Below the pieces are notes generated by a model. The model made no database searches and was not told the origin of the DNA. It was given only the letters and a program-made list of their open reading frames with translations. From Verrucomicrobiales bacterium (GTDB lineage: Bacteria > Verrucomicrobiota > Verrucomicrobiia > Verrucomicrobiales > DEV007), in NCBI GenBank assembly GCA_002698785.1, contig PAAG01000053.1, positions 62,001 through 126,000 on the forward strand: a DNA stretch of 64,000 nucleotides, written 5' to 3'. Below, piece after piece: positions 41,869 through 49,695 of the stretch. Made by a program: the position numbers and the translations under genes. Position 1 is the first letter of the stretch, and every line of letters starts with the position of its first letter.

Positions 41869-42888
41869 ATGGAATGCGATCTGGTACTCGCGATCGAGAC
41901 CTCGTGCGATGAGACTGCCGTAGCTCTCGCAAAGATCTCGACAGGAGAAATTGTCACGAGCCTGGTCGCATCTCAGGTTGAGCTTCATGCGCCGTACGGA
42001 GGAGTAGTTCCCGAGCTAGCATCGCGAAATCACAGCGCGGATCTGCGACCCCTCGTGCAAAGTGCTATTGATGATGCCGGGGTTGGCTGGGGAGCAGTGG
42101 CTGCGGTTGCCGCTACCTCAGGGCCCGGTTTGGCGAGTTCTCTTCTCGTGGGTGATACCACTGCAAAGGCACTGGCGCTTACCTTGGGAAGACCGTTTTA
42201 CTCGATCAATCACATGGAGGGGCATCTTCTTTCTCCCTTCATTGGAACGGGTAGTGAAATTCAACCTCATATCGCACTCGTAGTGAGTGGAGGGCATACG
42301 ATGGTTGTGCACCTGAAGAGTGTCGCTAATTACAGCGTTCTTGGATCGACCAAAGATGATGCTGCTGGAGAAGCCTTCGATAAAGTAGGGAAGATGTTAG
42401 GGCTCCCTTATCCCGGTGGCCCGGAGATCGGACGGCGTGCTCAGTCCGGAAATCGGAAAGCTTTCGAGTTCCCTCGGAGCATGCTCGATTCTGGTGACTA
42501 CCAATTCAGCTTCAGTGGGCTGAAAACATCGGCGCTCTACACACTCCAGAAACTGGAAACGCCATTGCCGGAGTCGGTGTTGAATGACTTCTGCGCTGCC
42601 TTTGAGGAGGCTATTGTGGACGTTTTGGTGGAGAAGCTTTTTAGTGCCTGTGCGGAATACGAATTGGAAATTGCGTCTATCAGCGGCGGTGTAAGTTGTA
42701 ATCGAAGGTTGCGAGAGCAATCCGAAGAGCGTGCCAGGGAAGATGGGGTAAATTTGTATCTCGCTAGTCCTGAATACTCTACCGATAACGCGGGTATGAT
42801 AGCATTTGCAGCGGTTCAGCGAATACAGGCAGACACTGCTCCATCTCCGCTGACTTCGGACATCGATCCGAATCTGAAACTGGTCTAG
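41869..42888 (+). CDS. tsaD: tRNA threonylcarbamoyltransferase TsaD
   Basis: A 339-residue enzyme that transfers the threonylcarbamoyl group to adenosine 37 of tRNAs that read ANN codons, with TsaB and TsaE, which are not in view. Signatures: LAIETSCDETAVAL, VPELASRNHSADL, ATSGPGLASSLLVGDTTAKA, the metal-binding region YSINHMEGHL, VVSGGHTMVVH, KVGKMLGLPYPGGPEI, and ISGGVSCNRRLREQ with YSTDNAGMIAF near the end. Length is normal. The DUF1080-ThuA gene follows 69 bases downstream. Confidence 0.98.
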   Translation: MECDLVLAIETSCDETAVALAKISTGEIVTSLVASQVELHAPYGGVVPELASRNHSADLRPLVQSAIDDAGVGWGAVAAVAATSGPGLASSLLVGDTTAKALALTLGRPFYSINHMEGHLLSPFIGTGSEIQPHIALVVSGGHTMVVHLKSVANYSVLGSTKDDAAGEAFDKVGKMLGLPYPGGPEIGRRAQSGNRKAFEFPRSMLDSGDYQFSFSGLKTSALYTLQKLETPLPESVLNDFCAAFEEAIVDVLVEKLFSACAEYELEIASISGGVSCNRRLREQSEERAREDGVNLYLASPEYSTDNAGMIAFAAVQRIQADTAPSPLTSDIDPNLKLV

Positions 42889-42957
42889 TCAACTGGCGAA
42901 AACATCCTCGATGATGAGGTTGCCATGTTGATTCGACCTTGTTAGGTTTTTATTCCT

Positions 42958-44505
42958 ATGGCTTCCCGAAACCCCCTGCCTGGGATTGCTGCGCTAGTCG
43001 CGGCGATCGTTTCCATCTGGTCGCATCTCGCGTTTGCAGAGGAAGGATTTGTATCAATTTTTGATGGGAAGACTCTGGAAGGGTGGGTTGGTGATTCGTC
43101 ACTTTGGCGAGCTGAGGACGGAATGATTGTGGGGGAAACAAAAGAAAACTCACCCATAGAATACAATCAGTTTCTGACATGGGCCGAAGGGGAGGTTGAT
43201 GACTTCGAACTGAAGGTGGAATTCAAGATAGAGAGTGGGAATTCCGGAATCCAATTCAGGAGCTTTGCTCTCGAATCCCCCAATGCAGTGGGGGGATACC
43301 AGGCAGATATCGACGCTGCCGGGAAATGGAGCGGTACATGCTATGGAGAGAAGTTTCGCGGCATCCTCGCAAAGCGTGGCGAGAGTGTTGTCATAGGGGA
43401 GAATGGAAAGCCCGGGAAAGTAGATTCTGTCGGTGACCCGAAAGAATTGGGCGAGCCCGTTAAGGCTGGCGAATGGAACGAATACCATATTGTTGCACGT
43501 GGTTTTACCATCGTTCAGAAAATCAACGGACAGTTGATGTCACGGGTAGAAGACGCTGATGCAGACTCCCGCCGGCGCGCTGGATTACTGGCTTTCCAAT
43601 TGCATAAGGGACCACCAATGAAAGTCTCTTTTCGAGATGTTCGCCTGAAGCGGCTCCCTCTGGATGATGTGAAAAAGGTCGTATTCGTAGCGGGCAAACC
43701 GAGCCACGCTCCACGGCACCACGAGCACAATGCAGGCTGTCTTCTCCTCGCTCGACTTCTCAACGAGACTTACCCTGACAAAGTGCTTGCTACTGTTTAC
43801 CGAAGCGGATGGCCGTCGGACAAGACCGCGTTTCGTAATGCGGATGCAGTTGTAATGTTCGCAGACGGGGGGCAGAGGCATCCTGCGTTTTTCCATCTGG
43901 AAACACTGCGCGATCTCCGTGAAAGAAACGTTGGTCTCGGTGCCATCCACTACGCCGTCGAGATGGTCCCGGGAGAAAGCAACGAGACGTTGATGGAGAG
44001 CATTGGTGGCGCATTCGAAATTCATTATTCAGTGAATCCTCATTGGACGGCGTCATTTACCAGTTTTCCAGACCATCCCGTTTCCCGCGGGGTAGAGCCA
44101 TTTGAAGTTCAGGACGAATGGTATTTCAACATGCGGTTTACTGACCGAGAAGAGGCGCTGACACCCATTTTAAGTGCGGTGCCTCCAGCCTCCACGATGG
44201 AGCGTGCGGATGGTCATCATTCTGGAAATCCTGCGGTTCGAAAAATGGTCGAAGCAAAGCAACCGCAACATCTTTGCTGGGTCTACGAAACGGAGAAAGG
44301 AACTCGGGGATTTGGCTTCACTGGAGCGCACTTCCATGACAACTGGGCCAACGACGAATTTCGTAAAGTCGTTTTGAATGCCATTGGCTGGATCTCACAT
44401 GTCGAGATTCCAGAAGGAGGGCTGGATACACCTACTCCTCAACAGGCGGATCTGGATGCAAATCTCGATCCTAAGGAGTCCCCGCAACGAAAGAAAAAGA
44501 AATAA
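42958..44505 (+). CDS. DUF1080-ThuA fusion, secreted
   Basis: A 515-residue exported protein (signal peptide about residues 1-27). The first half is DUF1080: FVSIFDGKTLEGWVGDS, DDFELKVEFKIESGNSGI, GGYQADIDAAGKWSGTCYGE and EWNEYHIVARGFTIVQKING. The second half, from about residue 238, is ThuA-like: KVVFVAGKPSHAPRHHEHNA, ADAVVMFADGG, the histidine in IHYAVEMVPG, and FGFTGAHFHDNWANDEFRK. ThuA homologues act with a Gfo/Idh/MocA enzyme on 3-keto-trehalose. The C-terminus is lysine-rich. The next gene is exactly such an oxidoreductase, 43 bases downstream. Confidence 0.9.
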   Translation: MASRNPLPGIAALVAAIVSIWSHLAFAEEGFVSIFDGKTLEGWVGDSSLWRAEDGMIVGETKENSPIEYNQFLTWAEGEVDDFELKVEFKIESGNSGIQFRSFALESPNAVGGYQADIDAAGKWSGTCYGEKFRGILAKRGESVVIGENGKPGKVDSVGDPKELGEPVKAGEWNEYHIVARGFTIVQKINGQLMSRVEDADADSRRRAGLLAFQLHKGPPMKVSFRDVRLKRLPLDDVKKVVFVAGKPSHAPRHHEHNAGCLLLARLLNETYPDKVLATVYRSGWPSDKTAFRNADAVVMFADGGQRHPAFFHLETLRDLRERNVGLGAIHYAVEMVPGESNETLMESIGGAFEIHYSVNPHWTASFTSFPDHPVSRGVEPFEVQDEWYFNMRFTDREEALTPILSAVPPASTMERADGHHSGNPAVRKMVEAKQPQHLCWVYETEKGTRGFGFTGAHFHDNWANDEFRKVVLNAIGWISHVEIPEGGLDTPTPQQADLDANLDPKESPQRKKKK

Positions 44506-44548
44506 CGTAACTACTTTTAAGAAACCCCAGACAAACCTCGTAAATTTT

Positions 44549-45940
44549 ATGAACGAAGAACCCAAGAAATCAGAGAATCAAACATCCCGGCGCAAATTCG
44601 TTGCCGGTGCAGCAGCGGCTGGTGCTGCTGTTTCAACGTTGCCGGTTGAGCTTTCCGCCCAGGTAGGAGGCAGTGATGCAGTCAAAGTGGGCATGATCGG
44701 AATGGGCGGTCGCGGATCCGGAGCGATTGTCCAGGACCTTACCGCGAATGACAATGCAGTCCTTGTGGCCTGTGCAGATGCTTTTCAGGATAAGATCGAT
44801 GGCACCGGTCCGCGTGCAGCAGGCCTTCCCAAGATCACGAAGCAGCTCGAAAAAGACGGTCGAATGAAGCAGGTCGACCTGCCAAAGAGCCGTCAGTATG
44901 CCGGATTCGATGCCTACAAGGCGGTTATCGACGAAAGTGATCTCGTCGTCATTGCGACCCCTCCAGGCTTCCGCCCGATTCACTTTGAATATGCTGTACA
45001 GCAAGGGAAGCACGTCTTTATGGAAAAGCCCGTATGTGTGGACGCATGGGGATACAACAAGGTGATGGAAGCGGCGAAAGTTGCGGACCAGAAAAACCTC
45101 AAAGTCGTTGTCGGACTCCAGCGCCACTACCAGAACGTTTACCTCGAAGCCTTTGATAAGGTTCACAAAGAGGGGCTGATCGGTGATATCCTCGGCGCAC
45201 AGGTTTGGTGGAACGGTAGCCGTCCTTGGATTGTTGCACGCGAGCCAGGTTGGACAGAAATGGAATATCAGATGCGTAACTGGTATCACTTCAACTGGCT
45301 CTGCGGCGATCACATTTCAGAACAGCACGTTCACAACATCGACGTCATGAACTGGTTTTTGAGTGGGGATTCCGAGAAAGGTGGAAATCCCATAGTTGCC
45401 CAGGGAATGGGTGGGCGTGCCGGAACAGAGCCCCTGTCTGTAGGTGAAATTTTCGATCATCACTTTGTCGAATTCCGCTACGGTGCGGAGCACAACAATG
45501 CCGTGATGAATAGCCAGTGCCGTCACATCAAAGGGACTTGGCGTAAAGTTGCCGAGGAAATCCATGGAACGGAAGGTGTGCTTCATCTCGGAGCCGGAAA
45601 AATAACTGACCACAAAGGAGAGACGATTTGGCAGTATCGCAAACCACGTAGCGGAGAGCCGAATCCCTATCAGGTTGAGCACGACCGCCTCCATGCTGCG
45701 ATTAAAGATGGCTCCCCTCTTAACAACGCCTACTACGGCGCCAAGAGTTCATTTACGAGTACACTCGGTCGCTTGGCCACTTATAGTGGGCAGGAAGTCA
45801 AATGGGACGAAGCCGTTGCTTCCAACTTCAGCATCATGCCAGAGGAGTATAGCTTCAACGCAGAGGCTCCTGTTCAGCCGGGGCCAGATGGCAACTACGA
45901 GATTGCCATTCCCGGTACTTGGAAATTGCCTTGGGCCTGA
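44549..45940 (+). CDS. Gfo/Idh/MocA family oxidoreductase with Tat signal
   Basis: A 463-residue protein when started at the ATG at 44549. Frame upstream of this is open but overlaps the preceding gene and is a shadow. The N-terminus has a Tat signal (TSRRKFVAGAAAAGAAVSTLP), so the folded enzyme would be exported with its cofactor. The Rossmann motif is VGMIGMGGRGSGAIVQ. The family motif EKPVCVDAWGY, with the catalytic lysine, follows near residue 158. The histidine-containing DHISEQHVHNIDVMNWFL is typical of PVC-group members. It probably oxidises or reduces a sugar at C3. A strong terminator follows. Confidence 0.9.
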   Translation: MNEEPKKSENQTSRRKFVAGAAAAGAAVSTLPVELSAQVGGSDAVKVGMIGMGGRGSGAIVQDLTANDNAVLVACADAFQDKIDGTGPRAAGLPKITKQLEKDGRMKQVDLPKSRQYAGFDAYKAVIDESDLVVIATPPGFRPIHFEYAVQQGKHVFMEKPVCVDAWGYNKVMEAAKVADQKNLKVVVGLQRHYQNVYLEAFDKVHKEGLIGDILGAQVWWNGSRPWIVAREPGWTEMEYQMRNWYHFNWLCGDHISEQHVHNIDVMNWFLSGDSEKGGNPIVAQGMGGRAGTEPLSVGEIFDHHFVEFRYGAEHNNAVMNSQCRHIKGTWRKVAEEIHGTEGVLHLGAGKITDHKGETIWQYRKPRSGEPNPYQVEHDRLHAAIKDGSPLNNAYYGAKSSFTSTLGRLATYSGQEVKWDEAVASNFSIMPEEYSFNAEAPVQPGPDGNYEIAIPGTWKLPWA

Positions 45941-45975
45941 TTTAGTCAGACCATCGAGTTTGGTTTTCTATGAGA

Positions 45976-46005
45976 AAGCGGTTCCCGAAAGGGAGCCGCT
46001 TTTTT
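45976..46005 (+). terminator. Rho-independent terminator after the Gfo/Idh/MocA gene
   Basis: AGCGGTTCCC at 45977-45986 pairs with GGGAGCCGCT at 45991-46000 (one wobble pair) around a GAAA tetraloop, and six T follow. It lies 37 bases after the stop codon. Confidence 0.95.
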
Positions 46006-46310
46006 CATTTTCCAACCGAGTCAGGTGTGGCTCAAAGAGGCAAAAGAGCATCAGGACACCTCCTGAATTAGTTAAGGACACTTGATTTACGTTGTCCCTT
46101 AAAATACAGAAACCGCTCAGCCCGAAGGCTGAGCGGCTCCGAAACACGAAACACAAACAGACAGTTACCGAGAAAGTAACCGACAACAGAATAATTGATT
46201 ATTAAGGATAGTCAACAATTTAGAGTTAAAAAATTCATTTTTTTCCAATTTTCTTAACTTTTCTCGCTCGCTCGCTCGATTGGTGTAACTTTCGGCTCTG
46301 AATTTTAGGT
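46006..46310 (+). other. Intergenic region with two further hairpins
   Basis: About 305 bases without a credible gene. An imperfect inverted repeat (TTAAGGACA at 46072 with TGTCCCTTAA at 46093) is followed by a strong ten-base stem: CCGCTCAGCC at 46113-46122 and GGCTGAGCGG at 46127-46136, loop CGAA (TTCG on the other strand). On the minus strand it is followed by TTTCTGTATTTT. Further on the region turns AT-rich, with a short CTCG repeat at about 46264-46279, before the L,D-transpeptidase start. A promoter for that gene should be here. Confidence 0.4.
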
Positions 46311-46997
46311 ATGAAGATTCGCAAATTCCTTCTTCGCTGCTCCGGCAAGATAGTGCCTCTCATGGCACTCGGAGCCTTGGCTTCCGTTTCGGGATGTGCT
46401 ACCAAGCCATCTCAGGAAGTGCCCGCCAGCATGGCTGTTCGATTCGGTTCCGTTCAAGACGTGAGCAAAGTCGAAGTCAAAGTCAGCTTGGGTAATCGCG
46501 CGGTTTACGTTCTCGAAGGGGGCGAGCCCAAGTTCGTGGCCGCCGTTGCTATCGGGACGCCATCTGATCCGACTCCGACTGGAACTTTCAAGGTCCAGCA
46601 CAAGGAGATCAAAAAGCGATCCAGTAGCTACGGGTTCTTTGTGAAGGGGGACGAAGTCATCCCTGGAGAGCGTCGCAAGATGCCGTCTGGTTATCGATAC
46701 GTCGGCTATCCTCTCCCTTACTGGGTTTACTTTTCACACGGGTGTGGATTTCATGCTGGCGCAGTTTGGCCCCAGCCGAGGACGCATGGATGCCTGCGAC
46801 TCCACAAGTCAGTCGCTGCCGAGTTCTACAACCTGGTCAAAGTAGGCACGCCAGTGACAATCGCGAACAGCCTTCCCGAAGATGCTACAATTGGACAAAA
46901 TGTGCCACGTCCAACAGACTACGATCATCCGGATTCTTCTCCGGCCGTGAGAGCATCAGACGCGGTGTTCGAGAATATGAATGACGTCTGGTTCTAA
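46311..46997 (+). CDS. L,D-transpeptidase (YkuD domain) lipoprotein
   Basis: A 228-residue protein with a lipoprotein signal and lipobox VSGC at about residue 29. The YkuD catalytic core begins about residue 50 (VKVSLGNRAVYVL) and includes GTPSDPTPTGTFKV. The catalytic motif is HGCGFHAG...RTHGCLRLH with the active cysteine in THGCLRL. Such enzymes cross-link or attach proteins to peptidoglycan in the periplasm. IspH starts within its last codons (overlap of 17 bases), so both are on one transcript. Confidence 0.93.
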   Translation: MKIRKFLLRCSGKIVPLMALGALASVSGCATKPSQEVPASMAVRFGSVQDVSKVEVKVSLGNRAVYVLEGGEPKFVAAVAIGTPSDPTPTGTFKVQHKEIKKRSSSYGFFVKGDEVIPGERRKMPSGYRYVGYPLPYWVYFSHGCGFHAGAVWPQPRTHGCLRLHKSVAAEFYNLVKVGTPVTIANSLPEDATIGQNVPRPTDYDHPDSSPAVRASDAVFENMNDVWF

Positions 46998-48228
46998 GAG
47001 CGAAATGCCGTCTGCAACAGGGAAAAAGAAAAAACGGGTAAACGTCAGGACGCCCGAGGTCATGGAGCGAGTCCAGGCCGAGGTCGCGGACCATTACCAG
47101 AGTTCAATAGTTGAGAAAGTTCGCGAACGCGGCGGTGTGCTCACGATTGGGAACACCACGATCCGCCTCGCCAAGCAGTTCGGCTTCTGCTACGGAGTCG
47201 AGCGAGCTATCGACTTGGCCTATGCCTCTCGCCGTGTCTTTCCGAAAAACAGGATCTTCCTGATCGGCGAAATAATCCACAACCCAGAGGTGAATCGTCA
47301 GTTGGAGAAGATGGAAATAGTCTCTCTCCCGTGGCAGGCGATGAATGAACAGTATGACGACCTCGGTGAAGACGACGTCGTTATCGTACCTGCCTTCGGC
47401 GCTCCTGTATCCTTCATGGACAAGGTGGAGTCACAAGGCTGCATGACTGTCGACACGACTTGTGGCGATGTGATGAAAGTTTGGAAAAGAGTTCGAGGCT
47501 TCGCAAAAGAAAGCATCACTTCCATCATTCACGGGAAAGCTGATCACGAGGAAACGCGTGCAACGGCTTCGAGAGCTGCAGGTGAAGATGGCAAAGGTTC
47601 CTATCTGATCGTTCTGACCTTGGAAGATATCGACTATGTCTGCGATTACATCGCGAATGGCGGCGATAAGAACGAGTTTCTCACGAAATTTGCAGGCGCA
47701 ACGTCAGAAGGTTTTGATCCCGACATTCACCTCACTCAGATCGGCGTCGCTAACCAGACTACAATGCTGAAGTCTGAAACAGAAGAGATTCAGCGTAGGG
47801 TTAGAGTGGCCATTGAAAAGCGGGATGGAAATGCCGAGAATTTCTCAGTCTTCGACACCATCTGCGGCGCGACACAGGAACGGCAGGATGCACTCTTCGA
47901 AATGTTGAAGAGTTCCATGGATGCACTTCTCGTGGTTGGTGGATACAATAGTTCGAATACAACGCATCTGGTGGAAATTGGAGAAAAAGAACTGCCAACC
48001 TTCTTTATTCGCAGTGCCGACTGCCTCCAGTCACTCGAAGAGATCGTTCACTTCGATATCCATCAGAAAGAAGAAGTCTCCGGAGGAACAGACGTCTTTG
48101 GTAAAGAAGGCGAAATTGTCGTCGGAATTACTGCAGGCGCTTCCTGCCCAAGCAATTTGATCGAGGATACGATCATCAAGGTCTTTGGGCTCCGAGGCGT
48201 GGATGTGGACCAGATAAGAGCCGCCTAG
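46981..48228 (+). CDS. ispH: 4-hydroxy-3-methylbut-2-enyl diphosphate reductase, long form
   Basis: A 415-residue IspH, which makes IPP and DMAPP in the last step of the MEP pathway. It is longer than the ~310-residue proteobacterial form. Signatures: RLAKQFGFCYGVERAIDLAY with the first iron-sulfur cysteine, LIGEIIHNPEVNRQL, TVDTTCGDVMKVW, FDTICGATQERQDAL and ITAGASCPSNLIED. The three cluster cysteines are present. The first ~50 residues are a basic, poorly conserved extension; an alternative start is the ATG at 47005. Its stop overlaps the stop of the convergent GTPase gene. Confidence 0.95.
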   Translation: MTSGSKSEMPSATGKKKKRVNVRTPEVMERVQAEVADHYQSSIVEKVRERGGVLTIGNTTIRLAKQFGFCYGVERAIDLAYASRRVFPKNRIFLIGEIIHNPEVNRQLEKMEIVSLPWQAMNEQYDDLGEDDVVIVPAFGAPVSFMDKVESQGCMTVDTTCGDVMKVWKRVRGFAKESITSIIHGKADHEETRATASRAAGEDGKGSYLIVLTLEDIDYVCDYIANGGDKNEFLTKFAGATSEGFDPDIHLTQIGVANQTTMLKSETEEIQRRVRVAIEKRDGNAENFSVFDTICGATQERQDALFEMLKSSMDALLVVGGYNSSNTTHLVEIGEKELPTFFIRSADCLQSLEEIVHFDIHQKEEVSGGTDVFGKEGEIVVGITAGASCPSNLIEDTIIKVFGLRGVDVDQIRAA

Positions 48229-49691
48229 CGGAGATCGAAAATCTCTTCAGAATCCGGATAGAGATCGCGAAACACTTTCACCAGTAGCTCGCGTAGAGAT
48301 TTGTGCACCAGAGACTCCACTCGTTTCACGTCAGCTGAGGCACCACCTTTTTTCCAGGCACGCTTCCAGTCTTCCTCCATTTCCAACAAGGCGCTGTCTA
48401 CGGACTTCTCCCATCGAGCAGGATTGTTGACCGGGTCGCGCCAGCTTCCTCGCCCTCTCCCAAAATGGGAAATGGCCAGGTAAAGCATCACGATGAACTT
48501 CAACTGGTTCATGAAATGAGCCTCCGTCCATCGGACCATATTCTGTCCCGTTTGCGTGAGGTTGTATCCGCGGGCCAGTGCATAGGTGGTTGCCCCACCC
48601 AGTAGCATGCCTACGATCGCGCCGCCTCCAAATGTCATCCCACCCGAGATCAAATCGGCGGATAAACCTCCTACCAATCCGGAAAAGGCACCGCCCATTG
48701 TGGCTGCAAAAGACTCTTCGAGATCTCTCTTAATGGAAAACTCTTCCCGAGACGACTTCGAAAGTTTCGAGGCGGTTTCTCCATCCAGTCCATGTAGCGA
48801 TATGAGTCGATTTACCGTGTCGGCAGTCCTCTTTGCCAACCGGTCATACATAGCTGTTTGAATCCGGTCCAGTTCTTTGTTCCGTTCCTTTTTGACAACT
48901 AGGGTTCGGATCTTATCGAAAAGGCTTTGGCTGGAAAGTGCTTCGGTATCGATTGCCGAAGCAACTAAGACCTCCGAAATCGAGTCCACAGCCCGGTCGA
49001 ATGTCTCCAGGTTCCGCTTTGCCCATGCTTTCCCAAGCACCCGCGCTGTCTTTGATTTCTCTTTTGGGACTACCTCCGAGGCTAGTTCCATGATTCGGTG
49101 TTCCTGCGTCCAACACCGGGTAAAAGCGTCGAGAACGGAAACGCTCTTCACGATCGAATGCTTTTCGAGGTGAGCTTTCCATTCCGTTTCAGCAAGCCTG
49201 TCTCGCTCCCCGTCCGGTTGCCCCGTCTGGTTGAGGAACACAAGTACTGGTTTCCCAATCCATTCAATCACTTCCAGCTCTAGGTCGATATAACCGAGCG
49301 CTTCCGGTGGTTGAGAAGCGTCTACCAGGTACAGGATGACATCGGCGTTGTCCTGAACGTTCCGAATGGCTTCCTGACTACACCACAAAGATTTATCTTT
49401 GGCTCGGTCCCACACTTGGTGGAGTAGCCAGCCTACCGGATTCTTGCTCGATCGGATACGCTTCGCCAGTTTGGCCAGATTGGTCCCGAATCCAGGAGTG
49501 TCCCATAGGCGAGCCGAGTATTCACCTGATTCGATCAATGGGTAAGCTTCGGGCACCATCGTCACGTGGGCGCTGTCAGCCACTTCTCCCACATCCTTGC
49601 GCAGAAGGGTGCGTGCCAGTGCCGTCTTTCCCACATTGGTATGAGAGATCAGACTGAGCACGATTTCCTTGTCTTCGCCTTCTTCTGGCAT
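48225..49691 (-). CDS. GTPase with C-terminal DUF3482 domain
   Basis: A 488-residue protein. The N-terminal GTPase has G1 SHTNVGKT (residues 16-23, where the usual first glycine is serine), switch threonine near VADSAHVTMV, G3 DTPGFG and G4 as LNQTG in place of NKxD. The C-terminal region has a helical part and a hydrophobic membrane-interacting segment (GGAFSGLVGGLSADLISGGM and GGGAIVGMLLGGATTYALARG, about residues 333-380). This is the DUF3482 family, usually found next to a DUF2868 gene, as here (4 bases away). Function unknown; an envelope or membrane-remodelling role is plausible. Confidence 0.88.
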   Translation of the reverse strand: MPEEGEDKEIVLSLISHTNVGKTALARTLLRKDVGEVADSAHVTMVPEAYPLIESGEYSARLWDTPGFGTNLAKLAKRIRSSKNPVGWLLHQVWDRAKDKSLWCSQEAIRNVQDNADVILYLVDASQPPEALGYIDLELEVIEWIGKPVLVFLNQTGQPDGERDRLAETEWKAHLEKHSIVKSVSVLDAFTRCWTQEHRIMELASEVVPKEKSKTARVLGKAWAKRNLETFDRAVDSISEVLVASAIDTEALSSQSLFDKIRTLVVKKERNKELDRIQTAMYDRLAKRTADTVNRLISLHGLDGETASKLSKSSREEFSIKRDLEESFAATMGGAFSGLVGGLSADLISGGMTFGGGAIVGMLLGGATTYALARGYNLTQTGQNMVRWTEAHFMNQLKFIVMLYLAISHFGRGRGSWRDPVNNPARWEKSVDSALLEMEEDWKRAWKKGGASADVKRVESLVHKSLRELLVKVFRDLYPDSEEIFDLR

Positions 49692-49695
49692 GAAT

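Noticed and set aside
44378-44548. Upstream extension of the Gfo/Idh/MocA gene
   Set aside because: It overlaps the DUF1080-ThuA gene in another frame; the Tat signal begins right after the ATG at 44549.
46264-46279. CTCG tetranucleotide run as a possible phase-variation tract
   Set aside because: Only four units, outside any coding region and not at a promoter position I could support.
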